Source: GCA-2725625 sp964574215 (GTDB lineage: Bacteria; Pseudomonadota; Alphaproteobacteria; Rhodospirillales; UBA2165). From it: a stretch of DNA of 64,000 bases. Location: contig CAZNLR010000007.1 in NCBI GenBank assembly GCA_964574215.1, positions 1-64,000 on the forward strand, in the 5' to 3' direction. Both the position numbers and the translations under genes were made by a program. This document shows positions 35,306-44,183 of the stretch, in pieces (within the stretch, counting starts at the first letter, position 1; every line of letters begins with the position of its first letter). Below the pieces are notes generated by a model. It did no database searches. It was not told where the DNA came from and worked only from the letters and a program-made list of their open reading frames with translations.

Positions 35306-35812
35306 TTGAAACCATTTGCCCCATCGTCCGCACCGCGCGTGGTCCGGACGTTCATTGGTTCAATTCTATGTGCCGGTCTATGGGCCGGCGCCATTGCCGG
35401 TTATTCGCCTGGCGCAGCGGCAAAGCCAAAGATCGTGTATTTGGAATTGATGTCGTTTTCCGCCCGGACACAAGGTGACGACGGGATGAGATATTCGCCC
35501 ATCACCACCGTTCTCGGCATCCCAGGCAGAAAATATTTTTCCTACATTTGCAGGATGCTGCCACGGGTCCGGGATGCCGTCGTCAATTACTATAACGACT
35601 ACCCCATTCCCATTGGTCAGAGTGGGCAAATGGTACATTCCAGAAATCAGAAACGGCTGCTTAAAAGGATAAACACCTCACTCAATGGTGGTTATGTGTG
35701 GCGCGTCTATACGGTAACCGGTGCGAGAACAGGCGTTACCAAGCCGACAAAAGTACTCAAATTTAAAATCCGTCAGCAATGTGTGAACGGGTTGCTGAAA
35801 AAAGCCGACTAG
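35306..35812 (+). CDS. Secreted hypothetical protein
   Basis: A 168-residue protein with a signal peptide (VVRTFIGSILCAGLWAGAIAG, cleavage near AAA-KP at about residue 40) and a basic mature region. YSPITTVLGIPGRKYFSYICRMLPRVRDAVV is a well-ordered central part; two Cys (in YICRM and RQQCVN) may pair in the periplasm. TTG start at 35306 with AAGGA 10 bp upstream. Function unknown; 18 bp before the next gene, so possibly in one transcript with it. Confidence 0.7.
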   Translation: MKPFAPSSAPRVVRTFIGSILCAGLWAGAIAGYSPGAAAKPKIVYLELMSFSARTQGDDGMRYSPITTVLGIPGRKYFSYICRMLPRVRDAVVNYYNDYPIPIGQSGQMVHSRNQKRLLKRINTSLNGGYVWRVYTVTGARTGVTKPTKVLKFKIRQQCVNGLLKKAD

Positions 35813-35830
35813 TGTTCTAATATCAGCTTC

Positions 35831-36298
35831 ATGCTCTACTTCGCCTACGGCTCCAACATGGACCCCAGTCAAATACGCCGTCGATGTCCATCGGCGCGTT
35901 TTGTCGCCGTGGCGAAGCTGCCCGACCATGCGCTCGCCTTCCCCATCCGCTCCCCGCGCCGCCGTTGCGCCGCCGCCGGAATTGTCCCCGCAAAGGAACA
36001 GGAGGTTTGGGGCGTGGTATTTAGAATTACGGCGTCGCGGGATATCGCGTCCTTGGACCGGGCTGAAGGATATCGAAAATACGGCAGCCAAAAAAACCGC
36101 TATCGCCGATCTCCCTGTATCGTATTCACCGAGAACTTTCCCGCAAAACCGGTTCGTGCTTTCACCTATTTCGCCCGATCGGATCGCTACAAACCGCTGC
36201 CCAGCGAGGACTATTTAAATCAAATGCGGCGTGGTGCAGCGGACTGGGGGTTACCGGAGTTCTACCGAAAAAATCTCAGGAATATCTATTCCAAGTAG
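35831..36298 (+). CDS. Gamma-glutamylcyclotransferase-like protein
   Basis: A 155-residue cytoplasmic protein of the GGCT/AIG2-like fold, which cleaves gamma-glutamyl amines to 5-oxoproline. The diagnostic YGSNM is at residues 6-10, followed by FPIRSPRR and the catalytic Glu in SLDRAEGYRKYG. If active it would yield 5-oxoproline, a natural substrate type for the HyuA/HyuB family also in the window, though the genes are not adjacent. ATG 35831 starts close after the previous stop. Confidence 0.85.
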   Translation: MLYFAYGSNMDPSQIRRRCPSARFVAVAKLPDHALAFPIRSPRRRCAAAGIVPAKEQEVWGVVFRITASRDIASLDRAEGYRKYGSQKNRYRRSPCIVFTENFPAKPVRAFTYFARSDRYKPLPSEDYLNQMRRGAADWGLPEFYRKNLRNIYSK

Positions 36299-36536
36299 CA
36301 ATACTATTGTAACCTGGTGAATCATTTTCCCGGATACGTAACACGAATTCGATAAAAAATTTCAGTAGATTTCAAACGTATCCACTTTCCCTCGGGCGGC
36401 AATAACTCGAAATACAATAACAATAGAATCCGGCCACACTTCTCTCTACCTACGAATTTATCAACCGGAGCAACTTGGGCGCGAATGGCCTTTCTTGCTT
36501 TTAAAAATGGATATTTGATAAATCTGGAGAGACCAA

Positions 36537-37361
36537 ATGCATAAAATTAAATTATTAACAGGAGCCGCGGCCATCATAGCTGCCGGAATTTTCACCACCA
36601 CAGCCAACGCCTCCGACAAACAAGTTGCCGCCGCCGGTCATGGCGGAAGCCACAACGCCAAACCCGCGAAATCGACGAAAAGCCATAGCGCCCCTCATTG
36701 GGAATACGGCGGCAATACGGGTCCGTCCCATTGGGGCGATTTATCGCCGGCGTTTAAAGCCTGCAGTATCGGACTCCAGCAGTCACCGATCGATTTACAC
36801 GGTTACGTTGGCGCCCAATTGAACAACATTACCGTCAGCTATAAAGCGACGCCGTTCGAAGTCGTCAACAACGGCCACACCATTCAAGTCAATGTGCTGC
36901 CGGGCAGCTCCATCATGCTAGAAGGTGTCCAGTACAACCTGTTGCAGTTTCATTTTCATCATCCCAGCGAGCATCTGCTGGATGGCAAGCCCTTTGAAAT
37001 GGAAGCCCACTTTGTCCATATTTCCGACGCTGGCGTTCTCGCTGTCCTCGGCGTATTCATCAAACCCGGGCAGACAAATGCATTGATGGCGCCGATCTGG
37101 GCAAACATGCCGGCCAAACCCGGTAAAAAATCCTCATCGGCCAAAATATCGCCTCAGGATCTGTTGCCCAAAAACCGCAGCTACCTCCGTTATTACGGCT
37201 CTCTGACCACGCCGCCTTGCTCCGAAAAGGTGATCTGGTCGGTCTTTAACGAACCCGTGGAAGCCTCCGAGTCCCAGGCCAGAAAATTCTCGGCGCTGTT
37301 CCCCATGAACGCCCGTCCGGCCCAGAACCTGAACCGCCGCTTCCTCCTGGGCAGCCGTTGA
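36537..37361 (+). CDS. Periplasmic alpha-carbonic anhydrase
   Basis: Zn enzyme for reversible CO2 hydration. 274 residues with signal peptide (cleavage ANA-SD near residue 26) and a low-complexity His/Lys linker to about 53. The catalytic domain starts HWEYGGNTGPSHWGDL. Zn ligands His139 and His141 (LQFHFHHPSEH) and His158 (EMEAHFVH) are in place, as is the late YYGSLTTPPCSE segment. GGAGAG precedes ATG 36537. Monocistronic; helps CO2/HCO3 balance in the periplasm. Confidence 0.95.
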   Translation: MHKIKLLTGAAAIIAAGIFTTTANASDKQVAAAGHGGSHNAKPAKSTKSHSAPHWEYGGNTGPSHWGDLSPAFKACSIGLQQSPIDLHGYVGAQLNNITVSYKATPFEVVNNGHTIQVNVLPGSSIMLEGVQYNLLQFHFHHPSEHLLDGKPFEMEAHFVHISDAGVLAVLGVFIKPGQTNALMAPIWANMPAKPGKKSSSAKISPQDLLPKNRSYLRYYGSLTTPPCSEKVIWSVFNEPVEASESQARKFSALFPMNARPAQNLNRRFLLGSR

Positions 37362-37431
37362 TATTTTGAAAAAAGATTTAGTTGAAGCCGGTAATTGATT
37401 TGCCGGCCTCGCCGAAAACGAGGATTTAAAG

Positions 37432-39666
37432 ATGACTACTGATATTAAGAAACAAGGAAACTTTTTCCAGAACCTGTCGGTCAGGATTAAAATATTCAGC
37501 GGCTTTGCGGCCACGACGGTTTTAATGCTGGCTATTTTCGGCTTCGGCTATTTCGGTTTTGTCACCGTTAGCCATGAAGTCGAGGCAATGAACAAAGCGA
37601 CCGAAGAAGTCGCGGTTATCGCGCATATCGAAATGGAATTTCTAAAACTTAAATCACATGCGCGGGAATACGCCAATCTGGGTCACGAAAGCGACGCCAA
37701 GAAGGTTGAAGAGTACTCGAAGAAAATCGAGCCGCTTTTTGAAGAAGCCTTGGCGCATCTCAAGCACGAACCGGAAATGCTCAAACGGGCCAAGCACATG
37801 CAGCATGAATACGAAGTCTATCTAAAAGACTTCCACAAGGCCGAGGAGCTGGAGCACGAGTTCAAAGCCTTGATCCACGATAAGCTGGAGCCGGCGGGCG
37901 TCAAAATAATTGAAGACCTTGATATCATCATCAAGGAAGCCGCCGCCGAGGGTAACAGCGACGCCGTCATTTTGGCCAGCACCGCCCGCGAACATGCCCT
38001 GTTGGCGCGCCTCTATTCCAACATTTTGATCGGCCGCAAGGACGAATCCTTCTCGGATAAAACCTTGCATGAGTTCGGTGAACTGGAAACGGCCATCGCC
38101 GCCCTCGGCAAGGCCGTCCGCACCGATCACGAAAAGGAGCTTCAGAAAGAGGTTTACTCCCTGACCAAAATCTATGAAGCCGCATTCGACCAAATCCACA
38201 AGGATGAGTTGGAATTGCGCTCGCTAGTTGACGGCCACATGAAAGAAGCCGGTGAAATCCTGGCCAAAGATGCGGAATGGCTGCAATCGCAGGCCCTGAA
38301 AATGGAGCATCACATCCGTAATGAAACCGATGCTACCATCGAAACGGCGGAACTGGAAATGCTGATCACTGGTCTGATCGGTGTCATCTTTGGTATGGGT
38401 ATCGCCTTCCTCTTGGGCAACTCTATCGCCATGGCGGTTCGCGGCATGACCGACTCCATGACCCGTCTCGCCGATAACGATCTCGAAGCAGTCATCCCGG
38501 CTCAAGGCCGCGGTGATGAAATCGGTGAAATGGCGTCTGCCGTCCAAGTCTTCAAGGAAAACGCCATCGAACGCGTTCGTCTCGAAGAGGACGCGGAAAA
38601 ACAGCGTGAACTCGATAAACAACGCGAAGAGGAAGAACGTCAGGCAGAAGCCAAGCGCCAGAAAGAAGAACAGGAGCGCGAAGCCGCCGAGCGCGAAGCC
38701 GAAGCCGAACACGAGCGCCAAGAGGCCGAAGCCGAAAAGCAACGTCTCGCCGCCGAACGTGAAGCCGAGCAGCAGAAAGCTGCCGAGCAGGAAGAAAAGG
38801 CGCGTCTCGAAGCGGAACGGGCAGCCCAAATTGCCACCCTTACCGAATCCTTCGACAACAGCGTCACTCAAATGCTGGGAACCGTCGGCAGCGCCGTTTC
38901 GAACATGCAGGACACCTCTGAAAGCTTAAACGAAACCGCCAATGTAACCAGCGAACAGGCCACCAACGTCTCGGCCGCCGCGGAACAGGCTTCAGCCAAC
39001 GTGCAGACCGTATCTGCCGCGGCCGAAGAGCTTTCCAAATCCATTGCCGAGATTTCCTCGCAAGTGGCACAGTCCTCTGAAATCGCCTCCCGGGCGGCCT
39101 CTGATTCCGAGGTCACCAACGATAAGATCCAGGGACTGGCGGCAGCGGCTCAAAAGGTCGGTGACGTTGTCGAGTTGATCAACGATATCGCCAGCCAGAC
39201 CAACCTGTTGGCCTTGAACGCCACCATCGAAGCCGCCCGCGCCGGAGAAGCCGGTAAAGGGTTCGCGGTGGTGGCTTCGGAAGTCGGCAATCTGGCCAAC
39301 CAAACGGCCAAGGCCACCGAAGAAATTGCCACTCAAGTCGGCGATATTCAGTCGGCCACCAAGGATTCCGTGGACGCCATCATGGGCATCACCAAAACCA
39401 TCGGTGAAGTCAATGAGATATCGGCCTCCATTGCTTCCGCCGTCGAAGAGCAAGGCGCGGCAACTCAGGAAATTGCCCGCAACGTCGAACAGGCGGCGCA
39501 AGGCACCCAGGATGTCACCAGCAATATCGTGACGGTGTCGTCCGCCGCCAACGACACCGGCACGGCCGCTACCGACATGAAACAAGCGGTAACTACGGTA
39601 GACAATCAGACGTCCTCCCTGAGAAACGAGGTCGAAACTTTCATTCAGAAAATTCAAGCGGTTTAA
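37432..39666 (+). CDS. Methyl-accepting chemotaxis protein with long coiled-coil linker
   Basis: A 744-residue transmembrane chemoreceptor. TM1 about residues 22-45; a large helical periplasmic sensor to about 305, resembling helical-bimodular ligand domains; TM2 about 310-332; HAMP to about 385; then an unusual 80-residue run of Glu/Arg/Lys/Ala heptads (for example EAAEREAEAEHERQ) forming a charged coiled coil; and the signalling domain with the hairpin tip LALNATIEAARAGEAGKGFAVVA. It couples a periplasmic signal to CheA. The extra coiled coil is longer than in standard receptors. Ends at a strong terminator. Confidence 0.93.
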   Translation: MTTDIKKQGNFFQNLSVRIKIFSGFAATTVLMLAIFGFGYFGFVTVSHEVEAMNKATEEVAVIAHIEMEFLKLKSHAREYANLGHESDAKKVEEYSKKIEPLFEEALAHLKHEPEMLKRAKHMQHEYEVYLKDFHKAEELEHEFKALIHDKLEPAGVKIIEDLDIIIKEAAAEGNSDAVILASTAREHALLARLYSNILIGRKDESFSDKTLHEFGELETAIAALGKAVRTDHEKELQKEVYSLTKIYEAAFDQIHKDELELRSLVDGHMKEAGEILAKDAEWLQSQALKMEHHIRNETDATIETAELEMLITGLIGVIFGMGIAFLLGNSIAMAVRGMTDSMTRLADNDLEAVIPAQGRGDEIGEMASAVQVFKENAIERVRLEEDAEKQRELDKQREEEERQAEAKRQKEEQEREAAEREAEAEHERQEAEAEKQRLAAEREAEQQKAAEQEEKARLEAERAAQIATLTESFDNSVTQMLGTVGSAVSNMQDTSESLNETANVTSEQATNVSAAAEQASANVQTVSAAAEELSKSIAEISSQVAQSSEIASRAASDSEVTNDKIQGLAAAAQKVGDVVELINDIASQTNLLALNATIEAARAGEAGKGFAVVASEVGNLANQTAKATEEIATQVGDIQSATKDSVDAIMGITKTIGEVNEISASIASAVEEQGAATQEIARNVEQAAQGTQDVTSNIVTVSSAANDTGTAATDMKQAVTTVDNQTSSLRNEVETFIQKIQAV

Positions 39667-39722
39667 CTTAACCCATGCATACCGCTTGAGATAAATATCG
39701 TCTCTCCAATTTTCTGAATACA

Positions 39723-39752
39723 GGGCCCGGTGCACGCCGGGCCCTTCCTTTT
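39723..39752 (+). terminator. Intrinsic terminator of the chemoreceptor gene
   Basis: GGGCCCGG and CCGGGCCC form a perfect 8-bp stem around TGCACG, followed by TTCCTTTT. Confidence 0.88.
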
Positions 39753-39948
39753 GACGGATTGGTTGCCGTTCACAAATTCGTCTTGCACACCCTCTCTCAT
39801 ATCGTAAAGTCTGATCACCGGGCGGAAAGCCGTATTCTCGGCTATAGCCTATAGACCTGACAAACGACGCGTAGTGTTTGATGGCTGGCGGATAATTTCG
39901 GTTCGCCATTGCCGTTCTGCCAGAATTACGCTGCACAAATGGACACTG

Positions 39949-41154
39949 ATGCCTAATTCCCGGAAACAGAGCTTCGCCCTGCTCGTGGTGCTCCTGGGCC
40001 TGCTTACAACGGTTGGTCCGATGGCCCTCGATCCGTTTCTACCGGCGGCGACGGCCATTGCGGATCATTTCCAGGTGGAATACGGCATGATCAGTTTGTC
40101 GCTGACGGCGATTTTTTTCGGTAACGCTCTCGGCCAGATATTCTGGGGTCCGGTCTCCGATCGATTCGGTCGAAAATCGATAATTCTGCTGGCCATCAGC
40201 CTATATCTGATATCCACCCTGGGGTGCGCTTGGGCGCCGAATATCTGGGCCATCATCATCTGGCGTTTTCTGCAAGGATTGGTCTTTGCTTCGGGCCGAA
40301 TCGTTGCCTCCGCCGCCGCCCGCGATGTCTATGAAAGAGAGCAACTGGGAAAAATGCTGAGTTATACGCTGATGATTGGCGGTGCGATATCTCTGTTTAC
40401 TTCGCCTACGAGTGGCTTTTTGGTCGACCAATTCGGCTGGCAATCTGCATTTTATATGATGGCGGCGTTTGCCGTCCTCATTCTGGTTCTATTTACTTTC
40501 TTCTTCCGCGAAACGTTGGTTGAAAAGGATTACAATGCCATCAATCCGGTAGATCTTTTCGTTAACTTCGCCGATATCATTAAAAACCGGGTTTTTGTAG
40601 CTTATGTGGCTTGCGGAGGGTTTATGCTGCTGGCTCTCGTCGCTTTTCTCAATTCGTCATCGAGCGTCCTGATCGGCAGTTTCGGCGTGAGCCGGGTGAC
40701 GTTCGGACTGATGTTTTCGGCAGTCACAACGGGTTTTATTATAGCTTCCATAGTGGGCGGTCGGATCGTCCATCGGCTTGGCATCAATAAGCTTATTTTT
40801 ATCGGCGCTTTATTTGGATTCCTGGGCGCAGCCGTCATGTTCGGCCTGGCGGTCGGCGGACTGAATCATCCCTTGGCCGTAATGGTTCCCATGTTTTTTA
40901 TCATGGCGTCGTTTTCTCTGTTGGTACCGCCCGCCGCAGCCGGAGCCCTATCCCCATTTGCACGGCGCGCCGGCGCTGCGGCATCACTCCAGGGATTCCT
41001 GCAAAATCTATTGGGGGCTCTCGGTTCCGCCTTTCTCGCTTTGTTTTCCAACGAGACAGCCATCCCCATGGCGAGCGTCATGGTGACCGGCACTTTTTTG
41101 GCCTTGGCAGTATATTTTTTGTTTATTCGCAAATTGGACAAACCGGCGGGTTAG
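39949..41154 (+). CDS. Bcr/CflA-type MFS exporter
   Basis: A 401-residue, 12-helix major facilitator of the Bcr/CflA drug-efflux subfamily. Landmarks: DPFLPAATAIADHFQV after helix 1, the MFS loop motif WGPVSDRFGRKSI (residues near 70-82), and RFLQGLVFASGRIVASAAARD in helix 4. ATG 39949 (MPNSRKQSF) is used; an in-frame upstream start at 39874 would put 25 non-hydrophobic residues first. Inner membrane, proton-driven export. Substrate unknown. Confidence 0.88.
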   Translation: MPNSRKQSFALLVVLLGLLTTVGPMALDPFLPAATAIADHFQVEYGMISLSLTAIFFGNALGQIFWGPVSDRFGRKSIILLAISLYLISTLGCAWAPNIWAIIIWRFLQGLVFASGRIVASAAARDVYEREQLGKMLSYTLMIGGAISLFTSPTSGFLVDQFGWQSAFYMMAAFAVLILVLFTFFFRETLVEKDYNAINPVDLFVNFADIIKNRVFVAYVACGGFMLLALVAFLNSSSSVLIGSFGVSRVTFGLMFSAVTTGFIIASIVGGRIVHRLGINKLIFIGALFGFLGAAVMFGLAVGGLNHPLAVMVPMFFIMASFSLLVPPAAAGALSPFARRAGAAASLQGFLQNLLGALGSAFLALFSNETAIPMASVMVTGTFLALAVYFLFIRKLDKPAG

Positions 41155-41234
41155 CTGACCAGCATCAGGATATAGGCCAGCACAAACAGGCCCAGCATGG
41201 CGCTGAATTCGCCGGATAATCGCAGATAGAACAC
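41151..41234 (-). CDS. Candidate 27-residue membrane microprotein
   Basis: A short frame reading VFYLRLSGEFSAMLGLFVLA and seven more hydrophobic residues (last VS), ending TAA at 41151-41153, so its stop overlaps that of the convergent exporter. It has a GTG start at 41234 with AAGGA about 7-9 bp upstream and forms a single transmembrane helix. Proteins this small and hydrophobic often modulate a larger membrane partner. Evidence is compositional and from the ribosome site only. Confidence 0.35.
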   Translation of the reverse strand: MFYLRLSGEFSAMLGLFVLAYILMLVS

Positions 41235-41526
41235 TTTTCTTTCCTTCCCGCCTAAAGATAGTCACGCCGTATTTTCATGCAGAAAGAATGCCATGTTGTA
41301 CGAGAAATCTAACGCCTTGTAATATTTAGAGAAATTTTGATTGAAAGGATTTATTTGCAGAAATTTCAGAGAAATTTTTACCCACGGTGAAAAATATGCC
41401 CAATCACCACAAATTTTTTGTTGTAATTTGGAATTAATTCACAATTTAGAGAAGGGAAATGTTTGTAGGGAGCGGCGCAACAGATAAATCGAGTCGGTAG
41501 AAATTATTAGGTGAAACAAATTTTTC
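41235..41526. other. AT-rich spacer
   Basis: This region is rich in A/T runs, including several TTTAGAGAAATTTT-like repeats near 41327-41375 and 41444. No gene or RNA is recognised. It should hold the promoter of the Cys-rich protein to its right. Confidence 0.4.
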
Positions 41527-42186
41527 ATGAAACTCCAGCGCGAAATATTAGATCAGGATTATCTGCTCCAAACTCAGAACGCCATCCGAAAACTTGTCAG
41601 CCATCCGGTCCCGCCAAAGATGCGCCCTTGCCGGCGATGCACCCTTCCATGTTCCTGTTCCGGCTCTCTATCCTGTGGCTGCGATTGCCGACCCGACTGC
41701 AAGCATTTGCCCGAGGCCATGTCATCGGAGCCGGAAGGCTTCCCTATCGAAGACGCCATCCTGCCGATCGTTTATGCGCTCAATTGCCTTGGCGTTTGCC
41801 GGCCCTATTGGTCTTGCGAAGGACATGATGACCCCCAGGGAAACTTACACAAGTTGCCCAGGGTTTGGTTTTACGCCCGTTCAACCGCATTTCCGAGGCT
41901 GATCAACGACTTTTTGACGGACCTCAATGCCGCCGGAGCCTTGACCAGCAGGTGGCATGTCTGCCTGACTTATTCTGCTCCTGAGAATCCCGATACTGGG
42001 TTCTCTTTAGAACCGAATATTTCGCCGGGCGACCATCCGTCACTGAAATTGCTGCATGCGGACATAGCGGCCATCGGCAATGAAATGTCATCTGGCGTTA
42101 AAAAATCGGCCAACGATTTTCTGGCGAGGACTAACGGTCAACGTCCGGGAAGCTTGACTTTCATATCCATGCCACCAGAAGCGTGA
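41527..42186 (+). CDS. Cys-rich hypothetical protein
   Basis: A 219-residue cytoplasmic protein I do not recognise. Residues about 35-60 hold a dense cluster (CRRCTLPCSCSG, SCGCDCRPDC) and further Cys/His follow in NCLGVCRPYWSCEGHDD, so metal binding (Zn or Fe-S) is likely. The rest is a regular alpha/beta domain with FARSTAF-like segments (actual: FYARSTAFPRLINDFL). ATG 41527 has no good ribosome site. Its end overlaps the convergent secreted protein by 49 bp. Function open. Confidence 0.7.
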   Translation: MKLQREILDQDYLLQTQNAIRKLVSHPVPPKMRPCRRCTLPCSCSGSLSCGCDCRPDCKHLPEAMSSEPEGFPIEDAILPIVYALNCLGVCRPYWSCEGHDDPQGNLHKLPRVWFYARSTAFPRLINDFLTDLNAAGALTSRWHVCLTYSAPENPDTGFSLEPNISPGDHPSLKLLHADIAAIGNEMSSGVKKSANDFLARTNGQRPGSLTFISMPPEA

Positions 42187-42503
42187 ATTTTGTCGTGTCC
42201 ACGGACAATGACGGAGTTAATTCCATTGGGAATTTTTACACCGCCAAGCGACCGCGTAAACGGCTGTTCATTGACATGGGGATGCAATAGAACCCGCCGC
42301 ACCAATAATTTACCGTCCACGGTCAAAACTTCCCATTTATCGGCATAGTGATCCCACCCTTGATCCGCGTGACGCAAAGTAACGTCGAACCGGTAGCTTC
42401 CGCTGGCGTTCAATTTCGCCTTCACGGCAACCACATCGACTTCACCTGCCATAGCATTTGCGGCATGAATTAATACAGTTAATCCCAGTAGCACCGATTT
42501 CAT
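42138..42503 (-). CDS. Small secreted beta-rich protein
   Basis: A 121-residue protein with signal peptide (MKSVLLGLTVLIHAANAMA, cleaved near AMA-GE) and a beta-sandwich-like mature part: YRFDVTLRHADQGWDHYADKWEV and NSVIVRGHDKIHASGG. The pattern of a conserved HADQGWDHYAD segment is familiar from uncharacterised periplasmic proteins of many proteobacteria. Its 3' end overlaps the Cys-rich gene. Function unknown. Confidence 0.75.
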   Translation of the reverse strand: MKSVLLGLTVLIHAANAMAGEVDVVAVKAKLNASGSYRFDVTLRHADQGWDHYADKWEVLTVDGKLLVRRVLLHPHVNEQPFTRSLGGVKIPNGINSVIVRGHDKIHASGGMDMKVKLPGR

Positions 42504-42652
42504 TCACGTCTCCGTTATTTGCGTGCAAATAACACCGCTATTTTCTTGTTAAATTCCAAAGTTACATGCGATCATAACCGGAAATTGGGCGCATGGCGTT
42601 GCAAAAATTATAATAAATATTGTGCTAAAGAGCTTCAGGGACCAACGACAAA

Positions 42653-43510
42653 ATGGATGAAATCCTGACCGCAGCGTTGATCAATGGTGTTGCTATCCCG
42701 ATCGCTGTGGCCATCTTACTAACCGGCGCCGTTCGATTTTGCGTGGGAAAAAGCCGGGGCTCATTGGCGTCGGGCGCTTCTATCGGTATAGCCTTTCTGG
42801 TGGGCTACGCCTTGTTGTTGACCTGGCCCGCCTTCCCGCCCCGCAGTTCGGGTCAGAAAATTGCTTATATTGTGCTGGCAGGATCGGTGATCGGATTTTT
42901 GATCGATTTATTACGGGGTGGGCGGTCTCTGCGAATACTCGCTGCCGTCATCTGGCCCGCGGTAATTGTCGGTTGGCTGGGTTGGCGGCAATTGACCAAT
43001 TTATCAATGGATACGGCTGTGCCACTGGCCCTTTTATGGCTGGCCGGAATTTTCATCTTCGAACGTATGTCGGAGACCGTCGAAAAAGTAAGTTCGGACG
43101 CTTCAGTCCTGACTTTGGCATCCGCCATCGGCGCCAGTTTGGTCGCCTTGATAGGGGCATCCGGCTCGATTGCCCAATTGTACGGCGCGGTGGCCGGCGC
43201 CACGGGTGGATTTCTCCTGTGGAACTGGCCGCGAGCCCGGTTTCCCTTTGCCTATGGGGCTTTATTGGGCGGCGGTGGCGCTCTTTTTGCCCTGGCGGCG
43301 TCCCTCACCTTATTTTCCGATGCCAGCCGCTTGGCGCTGGCAGTTCTGTTGCTGATATTTCTCGCGCCCAGCGTTGCAAGGCGCGTTCCGGTAAAGGAAG
43401 CCTCAGCCCTGTCCCCCATCGCCATCGGCGTCGTAGCCATTGCGCCGGTTGCTGTCGCTGTCGCCATCGCCTTATCCATCGCCGGAGACTCATTTGAATT
43501 GCCCCTCTAA
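42653..43510 (+). CDS. Multi-pass membrane protein of unknown function
   Basis: A 285-residue, very hydrophobic protein with about eight or nine predicted helices and short loops. It contains Gly/Ala-rich helix contacts (ASGASIGIAFLVGYALLL, GSVIGFLIDLLRGG). No transporter or enzyme motif is evident. ATG 42653 begins directly with the first helix. 25 bp before the YceI gene, so probably cotranscribed. Confidence 0.75.
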   Translation: MDEILTAALINGVAIPIAVAILLTGAVRFCVGKSRGSLASGASIGIAFLVGYALLLTWPAFPPRSSGQKIAYIVLAGSVIGFLIDLLRGGRSLRILAAVIWPAVIVGWLGWRQLTNLSMDTAVPLALLWLAGIFIFERMSETVEKVSSDASVLTLASAIGASLVALIGASGSIAQLYGAVAGATGGFLLWNWPRARFPFAYGALLGGGGALFALAASLTLFSDASRLALAVLLLIFLAPSVARRVPVKEASALSPIAIGVVAIAPVAVAVAIALSIAGDSFELPL

Positions 43511-43535
43511 CCATGAAAAAACGTGAGGTGATATC

Positions 43536-44123
43536 ATGAGATTACGTCTATTATTTGCAATTTTCGCCGTCGCCGCTTTCGTATTCACGGGCTCGCAAGC
43601 GCCTGCAAAAGCTGGCGATATGTTCGCCCTGGACAAACCCCACACGCAAATCAAGTTCAGCGTCAACCGGGGCGGTTGGTCCCGGGTTGCCGGGTGGTTT
43701 GAGAAGTTTGACGGCGCAATCAATTTCGATCAGGCAAATGTGGCCAATTCCAGCGTCGAAGCGACGATTTCGACCGCCAGTATCAATACCGGCTTTGCCA
43801 AACGGGACGCTCACCTGCGGTCGCCGGATTTTTTCAACGCCAAAGAATTCCCCAACATGACGTTCAAAAGCACCAAGGTTGAAAAAACCGGCGCTAAAAC
43901 GGGTAAAATGATGGGCAACCTGACATTGCTCGGCGTCACCAAACCGGTCACCCTGGAAGTCACCTTCAACCGATTGGCCGCCCATCCGCGCAACAAAAAA
44001 ACCTTCGCCGGATTTACCGCCAGAGGGAAAATCAAGCGCTCCGATTATGGCATGACCTTTATTTTAAAGGCCGTGTCCGACGAAGTGGAAATCGAAATTC
44101 AGGCGCTATCGGTCAAAAAATAA
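43536..44123 (+). CDS. yceI: YceI-family periplasmic lipid-binding protein
   Basis: A 195-residue lipocalin-like beta-barrel that binds polyisoprenoid or similar amphiphiles. Signal peptide to about residue 27; the mature start MFALDKPHTQIKFSVNRGGWS and the inner segments GAINFDQAN, LRSPDFFNAKEFPNMTFKSTKVE and LTLLGVTKPVTLEVTFNR are characteristic. GAGGTGATATC precedes ATG 43536. An inverted repeat follows its stop. Confidence 0.93.
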   Translation: MRLRLLFAIFAVAAFVFTGSQAPAKAGDMFALDKPHTQIKFSVNRGGWSRVAGWFEKFDGAINFDQANVANSSVEATISTASINTGFAKRDAHLRSPDFFNAKEFPNMTFKSTKVEKTGAKTGKMMGNLTLLGVTKPVTLEVTFNRLAAHPRNKKTFAGFTARGKIKRSDYGMTFILKAVSDEVEIEIQALSVKK

Positions 44124-44140
44124 CCGGCCTTTTTGAATGA

Positions 44141-44183
44141 AGTAAACTGTCCCCGAAATAGAGAAATCCGGGGACAGTTTACT
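44141..44183. repeat. Perfect 15-bp inverted repeat (bidirectional transcript end or mobile remnant)
   Basis: AGTAAACTGTCCCCG (44141-44155) and its exact complement (44169-44183) enclose 13 nt. It ends on the first base of the TAA of the leftward selenoprotein gene and follows yceI, so it could end both transcripts. The AGTAAACTGTCCCC type resembles ends of REP-associated transposase elements, but no transposase is here. Confidence 0.7.

Noticed and set aside
38224..39936. Minus-strand frames opposite the chemoreceptor
   Set aside because: Phe/Leu/Gly-rich mirror of the Glu/Ala coiled coil and signalling domain.
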